In this document: positions 1-10,361 of the stretch, piece by piece | How positions within the stretch are numbered: the first letter of the stretch is position 1 | Layout of the letters: every line of letters begins with the position of its first letter | Origin: Rhizobiales bacterium CCH3-A5 | GTDB lineage: Bacteria > Pseudomonadota > Alphaproteobacteria > Rhizobiales > Beijerinckiaceae | Assembly (NCBI GenBank): GCA_001556025.1 | Contig: LSIB01000064.1 | Coordinates: forward strand, 62,001-126,000 | DNA: 64,000 bases | Reading direction: 5' to 3' | Position numbers and translations under genes: made by a program | The notes under the pieces: model-generated | What the model was told of the DNA's origin: nothing | The model's database searches: none | Seen by the model: only the letters and a program-made list of their open reading frames with translations

Positions 1-1
1 C

Positions 2-886
2 GAAATCGTCTGGATCATCGGCAAGCTGATCCCCGCCCCGCTGTTCGACACGCAGGTCGCCGCCATGGTCTGCGGCTATGGCGATTCGGTCGGCTACGAG
101 CAGCTCGCCAACGACCTCGCCAAGGCGCGGATCGACAAGTCGTCGCGCTTTACCGACTGGTCGCGCCGGCCGCTCAGCGAGGCGCAGCTCGCCTATGCCG
201 AGTCGGACGTCACCCATCTGCGCGATGTCTATCTGGCGCTCGATGCCGACATCAAGGCGAGCGGGCGGGAGGCCTGGGTCGCCGAGGAAATGTCGGTGCT
301 GAATTCTCCAAGCACCTATGAGGTCAAGCCCGAGAACGCCTGGCAGCGCCTGAAGGGCCGCATCCGCAAGCCGAAGGAACTGGCTCTGCTGATGGAGCTC
401 GCCGCCTGGCGCGAGCGCGAGGCGCAGAGCCGCGACGTGCCGCGCCAGCGCGTGCTCAAGGACGATGCGCTGATGGACATCGTGCAGCGCGGGCCGCGCT
501 CGGTCGAGGCGCTGGCGGAACTGCGCTCGGTGCCGAACGGCTTCGAGCGTTCGCGCGCCGGGGCCGAGGTGCTGGCCGCGATCGAGCGGGGCTTGGCGCT
601 CGATCCCAAGAGCCTGCCCCGGCTGGAGCGCGAGCGTGGGCGCGGCGGCAACGGCGCGGTGCTCGACCTGCTCAAGGTGCTGCTCAAGGCGGTCTCGGAC
701 GCCGAGCGCGTCGCGCCCAAGATCATCGCCTCGTCGGACGATCTGGAGGCGATCGCCTTCGACGACGAGGCCGACGTGCCGGCGCTTCAGGGCTGGCGGC
801 GCGGGGTTTTTGGCGAGAAGGCTCTGGCGCTGAAGAACGGGGCCCTGAGCCTCCGGATCGTGCGCGGACGCGTCACGGTCGCCTGA
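2..886 (+). CDS. rnd: Ribonuclease D, 5' end cut by window edge
   Basis: 3'-5' exoribonuclease that trims tRNA precursors. The visible 294 codons begin inside the DEDD exonuclease domain: an FDTQ segment is followed by the helix with DKSSR, the TDWSRRPL block and the last exonuclease motif YAESDVTHL, whose Tyr and Asp belong to the DEDDy catalytic set. From about residue 115 an HRDC-type helical region follows ([13 protein letters not shown], then [11 protein letters not shown]), which binds RNA in RNase D. The first third of the protein, including the first two acidic motifs, is outside the window. It ends 6 bp from the convergent ppx stop. Identification is firm; the true start cannot be seen. 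Confidence 0.92.
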   Translation, partial: EIVWIIGKLIPAPLFDTQVAAMVCGYGDSVGYEQLANDLAKARIDKSSRFTDWSRRPLSEAQLAYAESDVTHLRDVYLALDADIKASGREAWVAEEMSVLNSPSTYEVKPENAWQRLKGRIRKPKELALLMELAAWREREAQSRDVPRQRVLKDDALMDIVQRGPRSVEALAELRSVPNGFERSRAGAEVLAAIERGLALDPKSLPRLERERGRGGNGAVLDLLKVLLKAVSDAERVAPKIIASSDDLEAIAFDDEADVPALQGWRRGVFGEKALALKNGALSLRIVRGRVTVA

Positions 887-892
887 ACGGGC

Positions 893-2407
893 TTAGCCCG
901 CCACGATGTCGTGCTCTCGGCCGAGCAACCTGGCGAGCTGCTTGAGCCTCCCCATCACGCGGTCGCTCGCCAGAGCCGTGAGGTCCGATGGCAGGCGAAG
1001 CACCAACCGGCTGTCGACGCAGAGCAGCGTCGTCCGCGACAGGATGCCCGGCATGCCCGCCGAGAGCAGATAGGCGACGCGGAACGCGCCGGCGAGCACC
1101 TGCGACATCTCGATCTGGCGCGGGGCCAGCAGGCGGCGCAAACCCTCGGCAGAGACGGTGTCGGTCTTGTTGCCGGCATAGCGATGAAACACAGTTAGGG
1201 CCAGAAAGGCGCGGCCGGGGTGGTCGACGCCGCTGAAGGCGGCGTGCGCGATCACGTTGAGGCTCTGCTCGCCGCGATAATCGGGATGCGCCCGCCAGCC
1301 GATGTCGGACAAAAGGCAGGCGGCCTCTTCCAGCCGGCGATCCCCGTGCTCCTCGGGCAGCCCCGCGCTGGCGACCAGCCGTCGTGTCCAGGCGATCAGG
1401 TCTGCGCCATGGCGCGGCTCGCGCGAGCGGAGCTGGTTGTAGTCCTGCGCCGCGCGCAGCAACGGATCGACGGCGCGCTCATGGCCGGGCAACATGTCGT
1501 GCAGCAGCCCCTCGCGCACGCCGCTGGCCGAGATCACGACGGCGCGCGGGCGGCCGCGCTTGATCAGCAGGTCGAGCACCAGCGCGCCATAGGCGAGCAG
1601 CGGCCGCCGCGCAGACGAGACCGCGTCGATCGCCTCCAGCACGCTGGCGTCGGCGCGCTCGACGAGCCGTGTGAAATCGGCGACGTCGCGGGCCGGCACG
1701 GTGTAGCCATGCATCACGCTGAGCGGATAGCCGGCCTGGCGCTGGTGCAGCGTCGCCAGCGCGCGCCAGGTGCCGCCGACGGCGAAGAAGTCCTTGCCGC
1801 GCATGGCTGAGACCTGGGGCAGATGATCGAGCTGGTCGCGCACGATCTTCTCGGCCGCCTTGAGCGAGCCTTTGGAGCGGTCCATCAGCGCCAGACCGCC
1901 GATCGGCAGGCTGACGCCCTGCCCCACCCTGTCGCCATCGACGGCGATGAGTTCAAGCGAGCCGCCGCCGAGATCGCCGACGACGCCTTCGGGCTCCGCA
2001 AAGCCGGAAATCACGCCGAGCCCCGACAGGAAAGCCTCGCGGTCGCCCGAGATCAGCTCGATTGGCTGGCCGATGGCGTTTTCCGCCCGGGCTAGGAAGT
2101 CGGGGCCGTTGGCGGCGTCGCGCGCCGCCGCCGTGGCGATGACGCGGATCGAGCCGACCTGCATGGCGTCGCAGAGGATGCGGAAGCGCACCAGCGCCTC
2201 CAGCGCGCGCGCCATGGCGTCGTCGGCAAGGCGGCCCGTGGTAGCGACCTGTTTGCCGAGGCCCGCCATCTCCTTCTCGTTGAAGACCTGTGCCGGCGCG
2301 CGCGCCAGCATCTCGTAGACCACGAGGCGCACGGAATTCGAGCCGATGTCGACGATCGCGATCGTCTCGCCGAAGCTCAGACGCCCCGGCGCGAAACCGG
2401 GGAGCAT
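893..2407 (-). CDS. ppx: Exopolyphosphatase / Ppx-GppA phosphatase
   Basis: Hydrolyses terminal phosphate from polyphosphate (or pppGpp to ppGpp). The N-terminal actin-like fold shows the phosphate-binding motif DIGSNSVRLVVYE and the second glycine-rich motif GDLGGGSLELIAV; the C-terminal half is the helical HD-like part usual in alphaproteobacterial Ppx of about 500 residues. I start at the ATG at 2407, 8 bp after the ppk stop and behind an AGAAGGG stretch; an in-frame ATG at 2479 would overlap the end of ppk by 65 bp. It is cotranscribed with ppk, so synthesis and breakdown of polyphosphate are encoded by one operon. Confidence 0.93.
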   Translation of the reverse strand: MLPGFAPGRLSFGETIAIVDIGSNSVRLVVYEMLARAPAQVFNEKEMAGLGKQVATTGRLADDAMARALEALVRFRILCDAMQVGSIRVIATAAARDAANGPDFLARAENAIGQPIELISGDREAFLSGLGVISGFAEPEGVVGDLGGGSLELIAVDGDRVGQGVSLPIGGLALMDRSKGSLKAAEKIVRDQLDHLPQVSAMRGKDFFAVGGTWRALATLHQRQAGYPLSVMHGYTVPARDVADFTRLVERADASVLEAIDAVSSARRPLLAYGALVLDLLIKRGRPRAVVISASGVREGLLHDMLPGHERAVDPLLRAAQDYNQLRSREPRHGADLIAWTRRLVASAGLPEEHGDRRLEEAACLLSDIGWRAHPDYRGEQSLNVIAHAAFSGVDHPGRAFLALTVFHRYAGNKTDTVSAEGLRRLLAPRQIEMSQVLAGAFRVAYLLSAGMPGILSRTTLLCVDSRLVLRLPSDLTALASDRVMGRLKQLARLLGREHDIVAG

Positions 2408-2414
2408 GAACTGG

Positions 2415-4673
2415 TCAGCCCTTCTTGCCCGACTTTCGGGCGAGACTGCGGGGGCTGGAGTTAGAAAGCGATTTTCCACGTCCGGACAGGCTCGGATTCG
2501 TCATGAAATATTTGTGGGCGTTGAACGACTCGTCGCCCGGGGCCGGGACAATGCGTCGCGAACCGCCATCGGGCAAGATCGTCCAGCTCTGTTCGTTGTC
2601 GAGGAAGTTCGCCTGCATGATCTGCTCGATCAACTGCTGGTGGACCGTGGCGTTCAGGATTGGCGTCAGCGCCTCGACGCGGCGGTCGAGATTGCGGGGC
2701 ATCAGGTCCGCCGATGAGATATAGGCCTTGGCCTTGGGCGACGGGAGGCCGTGGCCGGCCCCAAAGGCGTAGACGCGGGTGTGCTCCAGAAAGCGCCCGA
2801 TGATCGACTTGACGCGGATGTTATCCGACAGGCCCGGCACGCCCGGCCGCAGGCAGCAGATGCCGCGAACGACGAAGTCGATCTCGACGCCCGCCTGGCT
2901 GGCGTCATAAAGCGCGTCGATGATCTCGGGGTCGACCAGCGAATTACACTTGCCCCAGATCGCGCCCTTCCGGCCCGCCTTCACATGGGCGATCTCCTCG
3001 GCGATGTCGGCGAGCAGGCGCTGCTTCAGGCCGACCGGCGAGACCGACATCTTCTCCAGTTCGGCGGGTTCCGCGTAGCCGGTGATGAAGTTGAAGACGC
3101 GGGCGACGTCCTGCGACATCACCGGATCGGCGGTGAAGAAGGAGACGTCGGTGTAGATGCGCGCCGTGATCGGGTGATAGTTGCCCGTCGCGATATGGCA
3201 GTAGCTGACGAGCTGACCGGCCTCGCGGCGCACCACCATCGAGAGCTTGGCGTGGGTCTTGAGCTCGATGAAGCCGTAGACGACCTGGACGCCGGCGCGC
3301 TCCAGATCCTTGGCCCAGCGGATATTGGCCTCCTCGTCGAAGCGGGCCTTGAGCTCCACAAGGGCGGTGACCGACTTGCCGGCCTCGGCGGCCTCGGTTA
3401 GCGCCGCGACGATCGGCGAGTTGGACGAGGTGCGGTAGAGCGTCTGCTTGATCGCGACCACGGAGGGGTCGCGTGCGGCCTGCTGCAGGAACTGCACGAC
3501 GACGTCGAAGCTCTCATAGGGGTGGTGGACGATCAGGTCTTTCTGGCGGATGGCCGCGAAGCAATCGCCGCCATGCTCCCGGATGCGCTCGGGAAAGCGG
3601 GCGTTGTAGGGCTTGAACTTCAGGTCCGAGCGATCGACGCCGACGAGCTGCGAGAGCTCGTTGAGGCCGATCATGCCGTCGACCTCGACGATCTCGTCAT
3701 GGTCGACCTTCAGTTCGCGTATGATCATGCGGCGCAGATGCGCCGGCATGGCGGCGCTGACCTCGAGCCGAATCACCACGCCGAGACGGCGCAGCTTAAG
3801 CATGGTCTCGAAGACGCGGACCAGATCCTCCGCCTCCTCCTCGATGTCGAGATCGGTGTCCCGGATGACGCGGAACGAGCCGGTGCCCTTCACGTCGTAG
3901 CCCGGAAACAGCTTGCTGATGAACAGCGAGACCGTGTCCTCCAGCGTGATGAAGCGGTGCAGCCCCTCGCGCGCCAGGTCGGGCAGCTCGATGAAGCGGT
4001 CCATCTTGATCGGCACGCGGATCAGCGCGTCGAGCTGGCGGCCGTCGCTGGTGCGCTCCAGCGCCAGCGACAGGGTGAAGCCGAGATTGGGAATGAACGG
4101 AAAGGGATGGGCCGGGTCGATTGCCAGCGGGGTCAGCACCGGAAAGACGTAGTGCAGGAAGTAGTCTTCGAGCCAGAGCCGCTCCTGCGGGCCGATATCG
4201 CCCGGCGCCAGCAGATGGATGCGGTTCTCGTGCAGGTCGCGCTTGAGTTCGACCCAGCGCGCCTGCTGGTCGGCGGTCAATGCGGTCACGGCCTTGCCGA
4301 GTTCGGCGAGCTGCTCGGCCGGCGTCAGCCCGTCCTGGCTCGGCGTCACGACGCCGGCCTTGTGCTGTTCGCGGAGCCCTGAGACCCGAACCATGAAGAA
4401 CTCGTCGAGATTCGCCGCCGAGATCGAGAGGAAGCGCAACTGCTCCAGCAGCGGATGGTTGCGGTTCGACGCCTCCTCCATGACGCGGCGGTTGAACTGG
4501 AGCCAGGACAGCTCCCGGTTCATGAAGCGCGACGGCGACTGGCGCAGAGCGAGCGCCTCCACGGAGGTGGCCGGTTCGGCAACCTTGAGCGGCGCTGGTT
4601 CCATGTTCATCGGCTGTCCCGTTCTGGTCGCTGCTTTGGCCACGCTGGTCTCCTTGAGGCTCGTTGAAGCCAT
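2415..4673 (-). CDS. ppk: Polyphosphate kinase 1
   Basis: Makes polyphosphate from ATP reversibly. The 752-residue product has the N-terminal [12 protein letters not shown] block (about residue 50), the EEEAEDL region, and the catalytic core with [10 protein letters not shown] and KTHAKLS, where His474 is the expected phospho-enzyme histidine, followed by HIATGNYHP. The length is normal for Ppk1 apart from an N-terminal extension of about 45 residues rich in Ala, Thr and Pro. The start is not certain: the ATG at 4673 has almost no ribosome site, while the in-frame ATG at 4610 follows GGGAC. It is first gene of the ppk-ppx operon and is divergent from the desaturase gene. Confidence 0.95.
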   Translation of the reverse strand: MASTSLKETSVAKAATRTGQPMNMEPAPLKVAEPATSVEALALRQSPSRFMNRELSWLQFNRRVMEEASNRNHPLLEQLRFLSISAANLDEFFMVRVSGLREQHKAGVVTPSQDGLTPAEQLAELGKAVTALTADQQARWVELKRDLHENRIHLLAPGDIGPQERLWLEDYFLHYVFPVLTPLAIDPAHPFPFIPNLGFTLSLALERTSDGRQLDALIRVPIKMDRFIELPDLAREGLHRFITLEDTVSLFISKLFPGYDVKGTGSFRVIRDTDLDIEEEAEDLVRVFETMLKLRRLGVVIRLEVSAAMPAHLRRMIIRELKVDHDEIVEVDGMIGLNELSQLVGVDRSDLKFKPYNARFPERIREHGGDCFAAIRQKDLIVHHPYESFDVVVQFLQQAARDPSVVAIKQTLYRTSSNSPIVAALTEAAEAGKSVTALVELKARFDEEANIRWAKDLERAGVQVVYGFIELKTHAKLSMVVRREAGQLVSYCHIATGNYHPITARIYTDVSFFTADPVMSQDVARVFNFITGYAEPAELEKMSVSPVGLKQRLLADIAEEIAHVKAGRKGAIWGKCNSLVDPEIIDALYDASQAGVEIDFVVRGICCLRPGVPGLSDNIRVKSIIGRFLEHTRVYAFGAGHGLPSPKAKAYISSADLMPRNLDRRVEALTPILNATVHQQLIEQIMQANFLDNEQSWTILPDGGSRRIVPAPGDESFNAHKYFMTNPSLSGRGKSLSNSSPRSLARKSGKKG

Positions 4674-4810
4674 CCTAGCGTGACGGTTCGATGACGCGCG
4701 CAGGTTTTTGCGTCATGATCCGGCGCGGTCGCGGCTGAGGCGATCCGCCCCCTTGCGCGATCCGGTTCCCTCCTGTTTCGTGCATATATGAACGATCCAG
4801 CTTCGACTCG

Positions 4811-6088
4811 TTGAAGCCACCCCGATTTCTGATCGAATTCACCGAGGTTTTCTTGACCGGCAGCGCGACCTCCCTCGACGATGGCGACATCGTCTACCCT
4901 TCCGCCGTTCCCTTCGTGCTCGCCCATCTCGCCTGCTTCGGGGCGCTCTGGAGCGGCGTGACCGCCACGTCGCTCTGGCTGGCCTTTGGCCTCTACTGGC
5001 TGCGGATGTTCGCCGTGACTGGCGGCTATCACCGCTATTTCTCGCACCGGACCTACAAGACCAGCCGCGTCATGCAGTTCGTGCTGGCCATGCTGGCGCA
5101 ATCGACGGCGCAGAAGAGCGTGCTCTGGTGGGCCTCCAAGCACCGGCACCACCACCGCCACGCCGACACCGAACTCGACGTGCATTCGCCGGTGCATACG
5201 GGTTTCATGTATTCGCATCTGGGCTGGATCTTTTCGAAGCAGCATCACCGTTTCGATTCAGACACCATCAGCGACCTGACGAAATTCCCCGAACTGCGGC
5301 TGCTGCATCGCTTCGAGCTGGCGCCCGCCATCCTGCTGGCGCTCGTCTGCTTTGCGATCGACGGTTGGGCGGGGCTTTTCGTCGGCTTCTTCTGGTCGAC
5401 GGTGGCCGTCTATCACGGCACGTTCTGCATCAACTCGCTCGCCCATGTGCATGGCGACAAGGACTATGTGACCGGCGACGAGAGCCGCAACAACTGGTGG
5501 CTCGCCGTCATCACCATGGGCGAAGGCTGGCACAACAACCATCATGCCTACCCGTACAGCGTCCGGCAGAGTTTTCGCTGGTGGCAGTGGGACCCGACCT
5601 ACTACATCATCGCCGGCCTCTCGAAGCTCGGGCTGTTCTGGGACCTGAAGGCCCCGCCGCAGGCGATCGTCGAGCGCTCGCAGGCGCTGCCGCCGCGCGT
5701 GATCGAGCGCTCGGCCGAGCGGCTGGCGGCGTCCGTGCCGCTCGACCGCGCGCTGACGGCGTTCCGCGAGGCCTATGCGGCGACGCCGGCGCTCTCCGAC
5801 ATGCACCTGCCGACGATGACGCTGGCGGAGCTGCGCGAGGCGCTGGCGCAATTGCAGCACCGCGCCAGCGACCGGCTGAGCCAGATGCAGCTCCAGGCGC
5901 AGGAGGCGATGGCTCAGTGGCACATGCCGGTGCTGCCGAGCCGCGAGGAGCTGACGGAGAAGGCTGCCGCCATGTTCGTGCGGACGCCTTCCCTGGACGC
6001 GATCGCGGCGCGCGCCCATGACCTGCTGATCGAGGCGATGCATGCACGCCTGGTCGTGCCGGAAGCAGGTGGGACGAACCGCGCCTGA
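4811..6088 (+). CDS. Membrane acyl-CoA/fatty acid desaturase
   Basis: Di-iron integral membrane desaturase that introduces a double bond into acyl chains. The three histidine boxes are all present: HRYFSH (about residue 73), HRHHH (about 111) and HNNHH (about 244), with hydrophobic helices between them. The SCD/OLE1-type core ends near residue 290; the remaining 135 residues form a polar, Ala/Gln-rich helical extension with LQLQAQEAMAQ that is not part of the catalytic core. No ATG fits upstream; the frame opens with TTG at 4811, so the start is uncertain. The nearby ATG at 4788 is in another frame and meets a stop soon. The gene ends exactly where convergent hda ends. Confidence 0.88.
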   Translation: MKPPRFLIEFTEVFLTGSATSLDDGDIVYPSAVPFVLAHLACFGALWSGVTATSLWLAFGLYWLRMFAVTGGYHRYFSHRTYKTSRVMQFVLAMLAQSTAQKSVLWWASKHRHHHRHADTELDVHSPVHTGFMYSHLGWIFSKQHHRFDSDTISDLTKFPELRLLHRFELAPAILLALVCFAIDGWAGLFVGFFWSTVAVYHGTFCINSLAHVHGDKDYVTGDESRNNWWLAVITMGEGWHNNHHAYPYSVRQSFRWWQWDPTYYIIAGLSKLGLFWDLKAPPQAIVERSQALPPRVIERSAERLAASVPLDRALTAFREAYAATPALSDMHLPTMTLAELREALAQLQHRASDRLSQMQLQAQEAMAQWHMPVLPSREELTEKAAAMFVRTPSLDAIAARAHDLLIEAMHARLVVPEAGGTNRA

Positions 6089-6781
6089 TCAGCCGGCGGA
6101 GATCTGGCCGGCCAACGCCTCGGCCGCCAGCACGCGGGTGACGCGGCGGCCGCGTTCGAGCGAGAGCCGGTCGAGCGCATCGACCAGGGCCCGTGCTGCG
6201 GCAAAAGAACGCTCCATCCTGAGCGCCAGCATCTCGACGATGCCGGCATCGACGATGAGCTGCCGGTCGATGAAGAGCTTGACCAGCACGGCGCGCAGCA
6301 GCGCGTCGTCCGGCGGCGCGATGATGGCGTGCGGAGCCAGCCGCAGGCGCGAGAGCAGGTCGGGCACCTTGACGCCCCACTGGTCGGGCGCGGCGCGCGC
6401 GGTCAGCAGCAGCGCGCCATCGCGGGCTTTCAGCGCATTCATCAGGTGGAACAGCGCCGCCTCGTGGCGCGGGCCGCGATCGCAATCCTCGACCACGAGC
6501 GCGCCGTTGGAGACCAGATGCGGCACGCTGTCATCCGTCACGGCCTCGACCGGCACGACCCAGGCATGCGCGCGCCTGGCCCAGATCGCGGCGAGATGGG
6601 TCTTGCCCGCGCCCTCCGCGCCGACGAGCCTGAGCCAGGCGTCGGGCCAGGACGGCCAGGCCTCGATCAGGTTGTAGGCCGCCTCGTTGGACGGGCCGAT
6701 CAAAAAATCCTCGACGCCATGGCGGCTGTCGACCGGCAGGTCGAAGGCAAGCTGGCGGGGGCGAGCGGGAAGGTCCGGCAT
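6089..6781 (-). CDS. hda: DnaA regulatory inactivator Hda/HdaA
   Basis: DnaA-like AAA+ protein that, with the replication clamp, stimulates ATP hydrolysis by DnaA and so limits re-initiation. The 230-residue product has an N-terminal clamp-binding motif QLAFDLP (residues 10-16), a Walker A GAEGAGKT (54-61), a Walker B region VVEDCD and a lid domain, but no C-terminal DNA-binding domain, which separates it from DnaA. It is followed upstream on the same strand by the AI-2E family permease gene with only 5 bp between, an arrangement common in Rhizobiales. Confidence 0.9.
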   Translation of the reverse strand: MPDLPARPRQLAFDLPVDSRHGVEDFLIGPSNEAAYNLIEAWPSWPDAWLRLVGAEGAGKTHLAAIWARRAHAWVVPVEAVTDDSVPHLVSNGALVVEDCDRGPRHEAALFHLMNALKARDGALLLTARAAPDQWGVKVPDLLSRLRLAPHAIIAPPDDALLRAVLVKLFIDRQLIVDAGIVEMLALRMERSFAAARALVDALDRLSLERGRRVTRVLAAEALAGQISAG

Positions 6782-6786
6782 GAAGA

Positions 6787-7896
6787 TCAGCTATCGGATT
6801 CGATGCGCGCCTTGACGATGGCCGCCTTCATCCTGTCGCCACCATGGTAGAAATGGCTCGCCATGTATTGTTTTAGGGCGAAGCGACACAGCACGCCGAC
6901 GACCGCCGCCAGCGGCACCGCCATCAGCAGGCCGACGAAGCCGAACAGCGAGCCGAAGGCGAGCAGCGCGAACATCAACCAGACCGGATGCACGCCGATC
7001 GAGTCGCCGACGAATTTCGGCTGGAAGATGTTGCCCTCGAGGAACTGGCCGGCGGCAAAGACGGCAAGCGTCGCCAGAGGCAGCGTCCAGTCCGGCCAGA
7101 ACTGCACCAGCGCGACGCCGACCGACAGAACGAGGCCGATCAGCGAGCCGACGAAGGGGATGAACGACAAGACGCCGCTTATGATGCCGATCAGCGCGCC
7201 GAAATTAACGCCGAGCAGGCTCAGGCCCACGGCATAGAAGATGCCGAGCAGCAGGCAGACGAGCGCCTGCCCGCGCAGGAAGCCGGCGATGGCGACATCC
7301 ATCTCATGCAGCAATTGGCGGATCGTGTCGCGATGGTCGAGCGGGAGCCAGCCATCGACAGTGGCGCACATCCGGTCCCAGTCGACCAGCAGATAGAAGG
7401 CGATCACCGGGGTCAGGATGAACAGCGAGAACACGCCGATGACCGCCGTCCCCCCGGTCCAGAGCGAGGCCAGCACGCTGCCGGCCCATTTGGTGCCCTC
7501 GCCGACCAGATTGCCGAGTGAACTCTGCGCATCCTCGGCGAGCTTGCTGCCGCCGAGCCGCTCCAGCAGCGGCGCGCCCTGCTCCAGCACCAGCGTCTGC
7601 AGGCGGGCCGCCAAGGTCGGCAGCCGCTCGACGAGGCCCACCAGCTGCTGCCCGAGCAGAGGCGCGAGCAGGATGAAAGCGAGCGCGATGACCAGGAGAA
7701 ACAGGCACAGGATCACGATCGTCGCGGTCAGGCGGCCTAGCCCCATGCGCTCCAGCCTGTCGGCCAGCGGATCGAGCAGATAAGCCAGCGCCAGCGCCGC
7801 GATGAAGGGCAGGAGCACGTCGCGCAGCAGCACGAGCAGCAGCACGAAGACGACCAGCGAGCCGAGCCAGAAGCCGATTTGACGTTGCAAAGTCAT
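6787..7896 (-). CDS. AI-2E family transporter (PerM-like permease)
   Basis: Polytopic inner-membrane protein of the AI-2E/UPF0118 exporter family. The 369-residue sequence opens with two hydrophobic helices (FWLGSLVVFVLLLVLL and FIAALALAYLLDPL), then a soluble amphipathic stretch of about 80 residues, then further membrane helices including the conserved GIISGVLSFIPFVGSLIG segment and a C-terminal LLMAVPLAAVVGVL segment. The substrate is not predictable: family members include the autoinducer-2 exporter TqsA and Na+/H+ antiporters. It lies between the phosphatidyltransferase gene and hda on the same strand. Confidence 0.88.
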   Translation of the reverse strand: MTLQRQIGFWLGSLVVFVLLLVLLRDVLLPFIAALALAYLLDPLADRLERMGLGRLTATIVILCLFLLVIALAFILLAPLLGQQLVGLVERLPTLAARLQTLVLEQGAPLLERLGGSKLAEDAQSSLGNLVGEGTKWAGSVLASLWTGGTAVIGVFSLFILTPVIAFYLLVDWDRMCATVDGWLPLDHRDTIRQLLHEMDVAIAGFLRGQALVCLLLGIFYAVGLSLLGVNFGALIGIISGVLSFIPFVGSLIGLVLSVGVALVQFWPDWTLPLATLAVFAAGQFLEGNIFQPKFVGDSIGVHPVWLMFALLAFGSLFGFVGLLMAVPLAAVVGVLCRFALKQYMASHFYHGGDRMKAAIVKARIESDS

Positions 7897-8007
7897 CGAT
7901 CAGGCCTCTCGCGCCGTCATTTATGTGCAGTGCAGAAATGGGTGGAACCGAAGGAGGTTCCAAGCCGCAGCGCGAGAAAATCAGCCCGCCCGGCCCGAGC
8001 GCCGGCG

Positions 8008-8538
8008 TCACGCCGCCATATGCCGCAGCCAGAAGGCGAGATAGGCGGTCATCGAGCCGACCGTCAACAGCGCCACCAGCAACTGCCCGAGCTGCATGGC
8101 CTGCCCCGCATCGACGCCGAAGGCCTGCGTACCGAGCACGAGCGCAGCGAAGGCGAGTTGCGCGGCCGTGTTGAGCTTGCTGACGACGATGGGCGCGATC
8201 ACCACCGGCCTCTCCATCACCCAGGACAGGATCACCGCCGAGACGATCATCAGATCGCGCGCCACTACCAGGATGACGAGCCAGACCGGGATGACGCCGA
8301 TCACCGCCAGCGTGACATAGATCGAGACGATCAGCGCCTTGTCGGCGACCGGGTCGAGATAGGCCCCCAGTTCGCTCGCCATGTCGAAGCGCTTCGCGAT
8401 GAAGCCGTCGATGGCGTCCGAGACGCCGGCCGCGACGAACAGCACGAACGCCGCCTGCCAGCGCTGGTTGACGATCATGACGATCACCAGCGGCACCAGG
8501 ATCAGCCGGCCGATGGTGATGAGGTTCGGAAGCGTCAT
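8008..8538 (-). CDS. CDP-alcohol phosphatidyltransferase family protein
   Basis: Integral membrane enzyme that transfers a phosphatidyl group from a CDP-activated lipid to an alcohol. The signature D-G-(x)2-A-R...G-(x)3-D-(x)3-D is seen as SDAIDGFIAKRF followed by GAYLDPVADK, with TM helices around it; 176 residues is the normal small size of the family. The acceptor (glycerol phosphate, as in PgsA, or another) cannot be decided, so no symbol is given. I prefer the ATG at 8538 (MTLPNLITIGR) over the one at 8556 because family alignments start at this PNLIT block. It is upstream of the AI-2E permease and divergent from purM. Confidence 0.86.
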   Translation of the reverse strand: MTLPNLITIGRLILVPLVIVMIVNQRWQAAFVLFVAAGVSDAIDGFIAKRFDMASELGAYLDPVADKALIVSIYVTLAVIGVIPVWLVILVVARDLMIVSAVILSWVMERPVVIAPIVVSKLNTAAQLAFAALVLGTQAFGVDAGQAMQLGQLLVALLTVGSMTAYLAFWLRHMAA

Positions 8539-8673
8539 GGCGCGAGCTTCGCGCAAACGCGACGGAGTCGCTAGCCCGAAGCGGTGGAGCGCAGCTCGGA
8601 AAGCGCCCTGCCGGCTTGCAAGGGCCGGCCCGGTTGCCTATCGCTCGCCTGACTTCGAGCGAAAGCAGGCACC

Positions 8674-9747
8674 ATGACCAAGCCGGGCCAGAACGGACTG
8701 ACCTACGCCCAGGCGGGCGTCGACATCGACGCCGGCAACGCCATGGTCGACCAGATCAAGCCGCTGGTGCGCGCGACGCGGCGACCGGGCGCCGACGCAG
8801 AGATCGGCGGCTTCGGCGGATTGTTCGATCTCAAGGCGGCCGGCTTCTCAGACCCGATCCTTGTCGCGGCCAATGACGGCGTCGGCACCAAGGTCAAGAT
8901 CGCGATCGAGAGCGGCCTGCACTCAACCATCGGCATCGATCTCGTGGCGATGTGCGTCAACGATCTGATCGTGCAGGGCGCGGAGCCGCTGCTCTTCCTC
9001 GACTACTACGCCACCGGCAAGCTCGACCCCAATGTCGGCGTCGAGATCGTGCGCGGCATCGCCGATGGCTGCCGCCAGGCCGGCTGCGCCCTGATCGGCG
9101 GCGAGACGGCCGAGATGCCGGGGCTGTATGCCGAGAAGGACTATGATCTCGCGGGCTTTGCCGTCGGCGCGGCCGAGCGCGGCACACTGCTGCCGCGTGC
9201 CGACCTCGCGCCCGGCGACGTCGTCTTCGGCCTGCCCTCCTCGGGCGTGCATTCCAACGGCTACTCGCTGGTGCGGCGCATCGTGGCGCTGAGCGGCCTA
9301 GCATGGGACGCCCCCGCCCCCTTCTCGCCCGGCATGAGCCTCGCCGAGGCGTTGCTGATCCCGACCCGAATCTATGTGAAGCCGCTGCTTCAGGCGCTGA
9401 AACACACCGACGGCATCAAGGCGCTGGCGCATATCACCGGCGGCGGCTTTCCCGACAACATCCCGCGCGTGCTGCCCGAGGGCTTAGGCGTCGCGCTCGA
9501 CCTTGCCGCCATCCCGGTGCCGCCCGTCTTCGGCTGGCTCGCCGGCGTCGGCGGCGTCGCCGAGCGCGAGATGCTGCGCACCTTCAACTGCGGCATCGGC
9601 ATGATCGTGGCGGCCGATGCGGCCAAGGCCGATGAGGTCGAGGCAGCGCTACAGGCCGCCGGCGAGGCGCCGGTCAGACTGGGCGAAATCGTGCCTGTGA
9701 GCGATGGGGAGGAGCCGGTCTCCTATCGCGGCAAGCTCGCGCTGTGA
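8674..9747 (+). CDS. purM: Phosphoribosylformylglycinamidine cyclo-ligase
   Basis: AIR synthetase, fifth step of purine synthesis, closing the imidazole ring with ATP. The 357-residue protein has the N-terminal [14 protein letters not shown], the GGFGGLFDL block, the ATP-binding [12 protein letters not shown] and the [12 protein letters not shown] stretch, then GGETAEMPG; these are hallmarks of PurM. It overlaps purN by 4 bp (ATG inside the stop region), so the two are translationally coupled. No purine riboswitch is evident in the 120 bp before the start. Confidence 0.97.
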   Translation: MTKPGQNGLTYAQAGVDIDAGNAMVDQIKPLVRATRRPGADAEIGGFGGLFDLKAAGFSDPILVAANDGVGTKVKIAIESGLHSTIGIDLVAMCVNDLIVQGAEPLLFLDYYATGKLDPNVGVEIVRGIADGCRQAGCALIGGETAEMPGLYAEKDYDLAGFAVGAAERGTLLPRADLAPGDVVFGLPSSGVHSNGYSLVRRIVALSGLAWDAPAPFSPGMSLAEALLIPTRIYVKPLLQALKHTDGIKALAHITGGGFPDNIPRVLPEGLGVALDLAAIPVPPVFGWLAGVGGVAEREMLRTFNCGIGMIVAADAAKADEVEAALQAAGEAPVRLGEIVPVSDGEEPVSYRGKLAL

Positions 9748-10361
9748 GCGCGCCCCGCAGGCGCACCGGCGTCCTGATCTCCGGGCGCGGCTCCAACATG
9801 GTGGCGCTGGCGCAGGCCGCGCAGGCTCGGGATTTCCCCGCCGAGATCGGGCTCGTCCTGTCGAACCGGCCCGAAGCCGGAGGGCTCGCGCGCGCTGTGG
9901 AGCTTGGCATTCCCACGGCCGTCGTCGATCACCGCGCCTTCCACAAGGATCGCGAGGCCTTCGAGCGCGTCATGGACGAAGTGCTGCGCATCAACCAGAT
10001 CGAGCTGATCGCGCTCGCCGGCTTCATGCGGATCATGACGCCCTGGTTCGTGCGGCGTTGGGAAGGCCGGATGATCAACATCCACCCGTCCCTCCTGCCG
10101 CTGTTCAAGGGCACGCATACGCACCGACAGGCCCTGGAGGCCGGCGTCGCGGAGCATGGCTGCAGCGTGCATTTCGTCGTGCCCGAACTCGACGCCGGGC
10201 CGGTGATCGCCCAGGCGCGCGTGCCTGTCCTGCCCGGAGATGACGAGGACAGCCTCGCGGCACGCGTGCTGGCGCAGGAACTCGTGCTCTATCCGCAGGC
10301 GCTGGCCGAGGTCGCTTCCGGGCGGGCCGTGCTGGTCGATGGCGCGCTGCGACGCTCCTGA
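9744..10361 (+). CDS. purN: Phosphoribosylglycinamide formyltransferase
   Basis: GAR transformylase using 10-formyltetrahydrofolate, third step of purine synthesis. The 205-residue protein shows the GAR-binding N-terminus [10 protein letters not shown], the catalytic block [13 protein letters not shown] (Asn and His) and the catalytic Asp in [11 protein letters not shown]. The start GTG at 9744 lies inside the end of purM (4-bp overlap). The 3' end overlaps the convergent YafY-type regulator gene by about 70 bp, which is unusual for this otherwise tidy stretch. Confidence 0.96.
   Translation: MSAPRRRTGVLISGRGSNMVALAQAAQARDFPAEIGLVLSNRPEAGGLARAVELGIPTAVVDHRAFHKDREAFERVMDEVLRINQIELIALAGFMRIMTPWFVRRWEGRMINIHPSLLPLFKGTHTHRQALEAGVAEHGCSVHFVVPELDAGPVIAQARVPVLPGDDEDSLAARVLAQELVLYPQALAEVASGRAVLVDGALRRS

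Noticed and set aside
10289..10361. The convergent overlap of purN and the YafY-type gene as a sign of a frameshift
   Set aside because: Both frames read through without a break and each protein ends at a plausible length; the regulator tail may simply be longer than needed.
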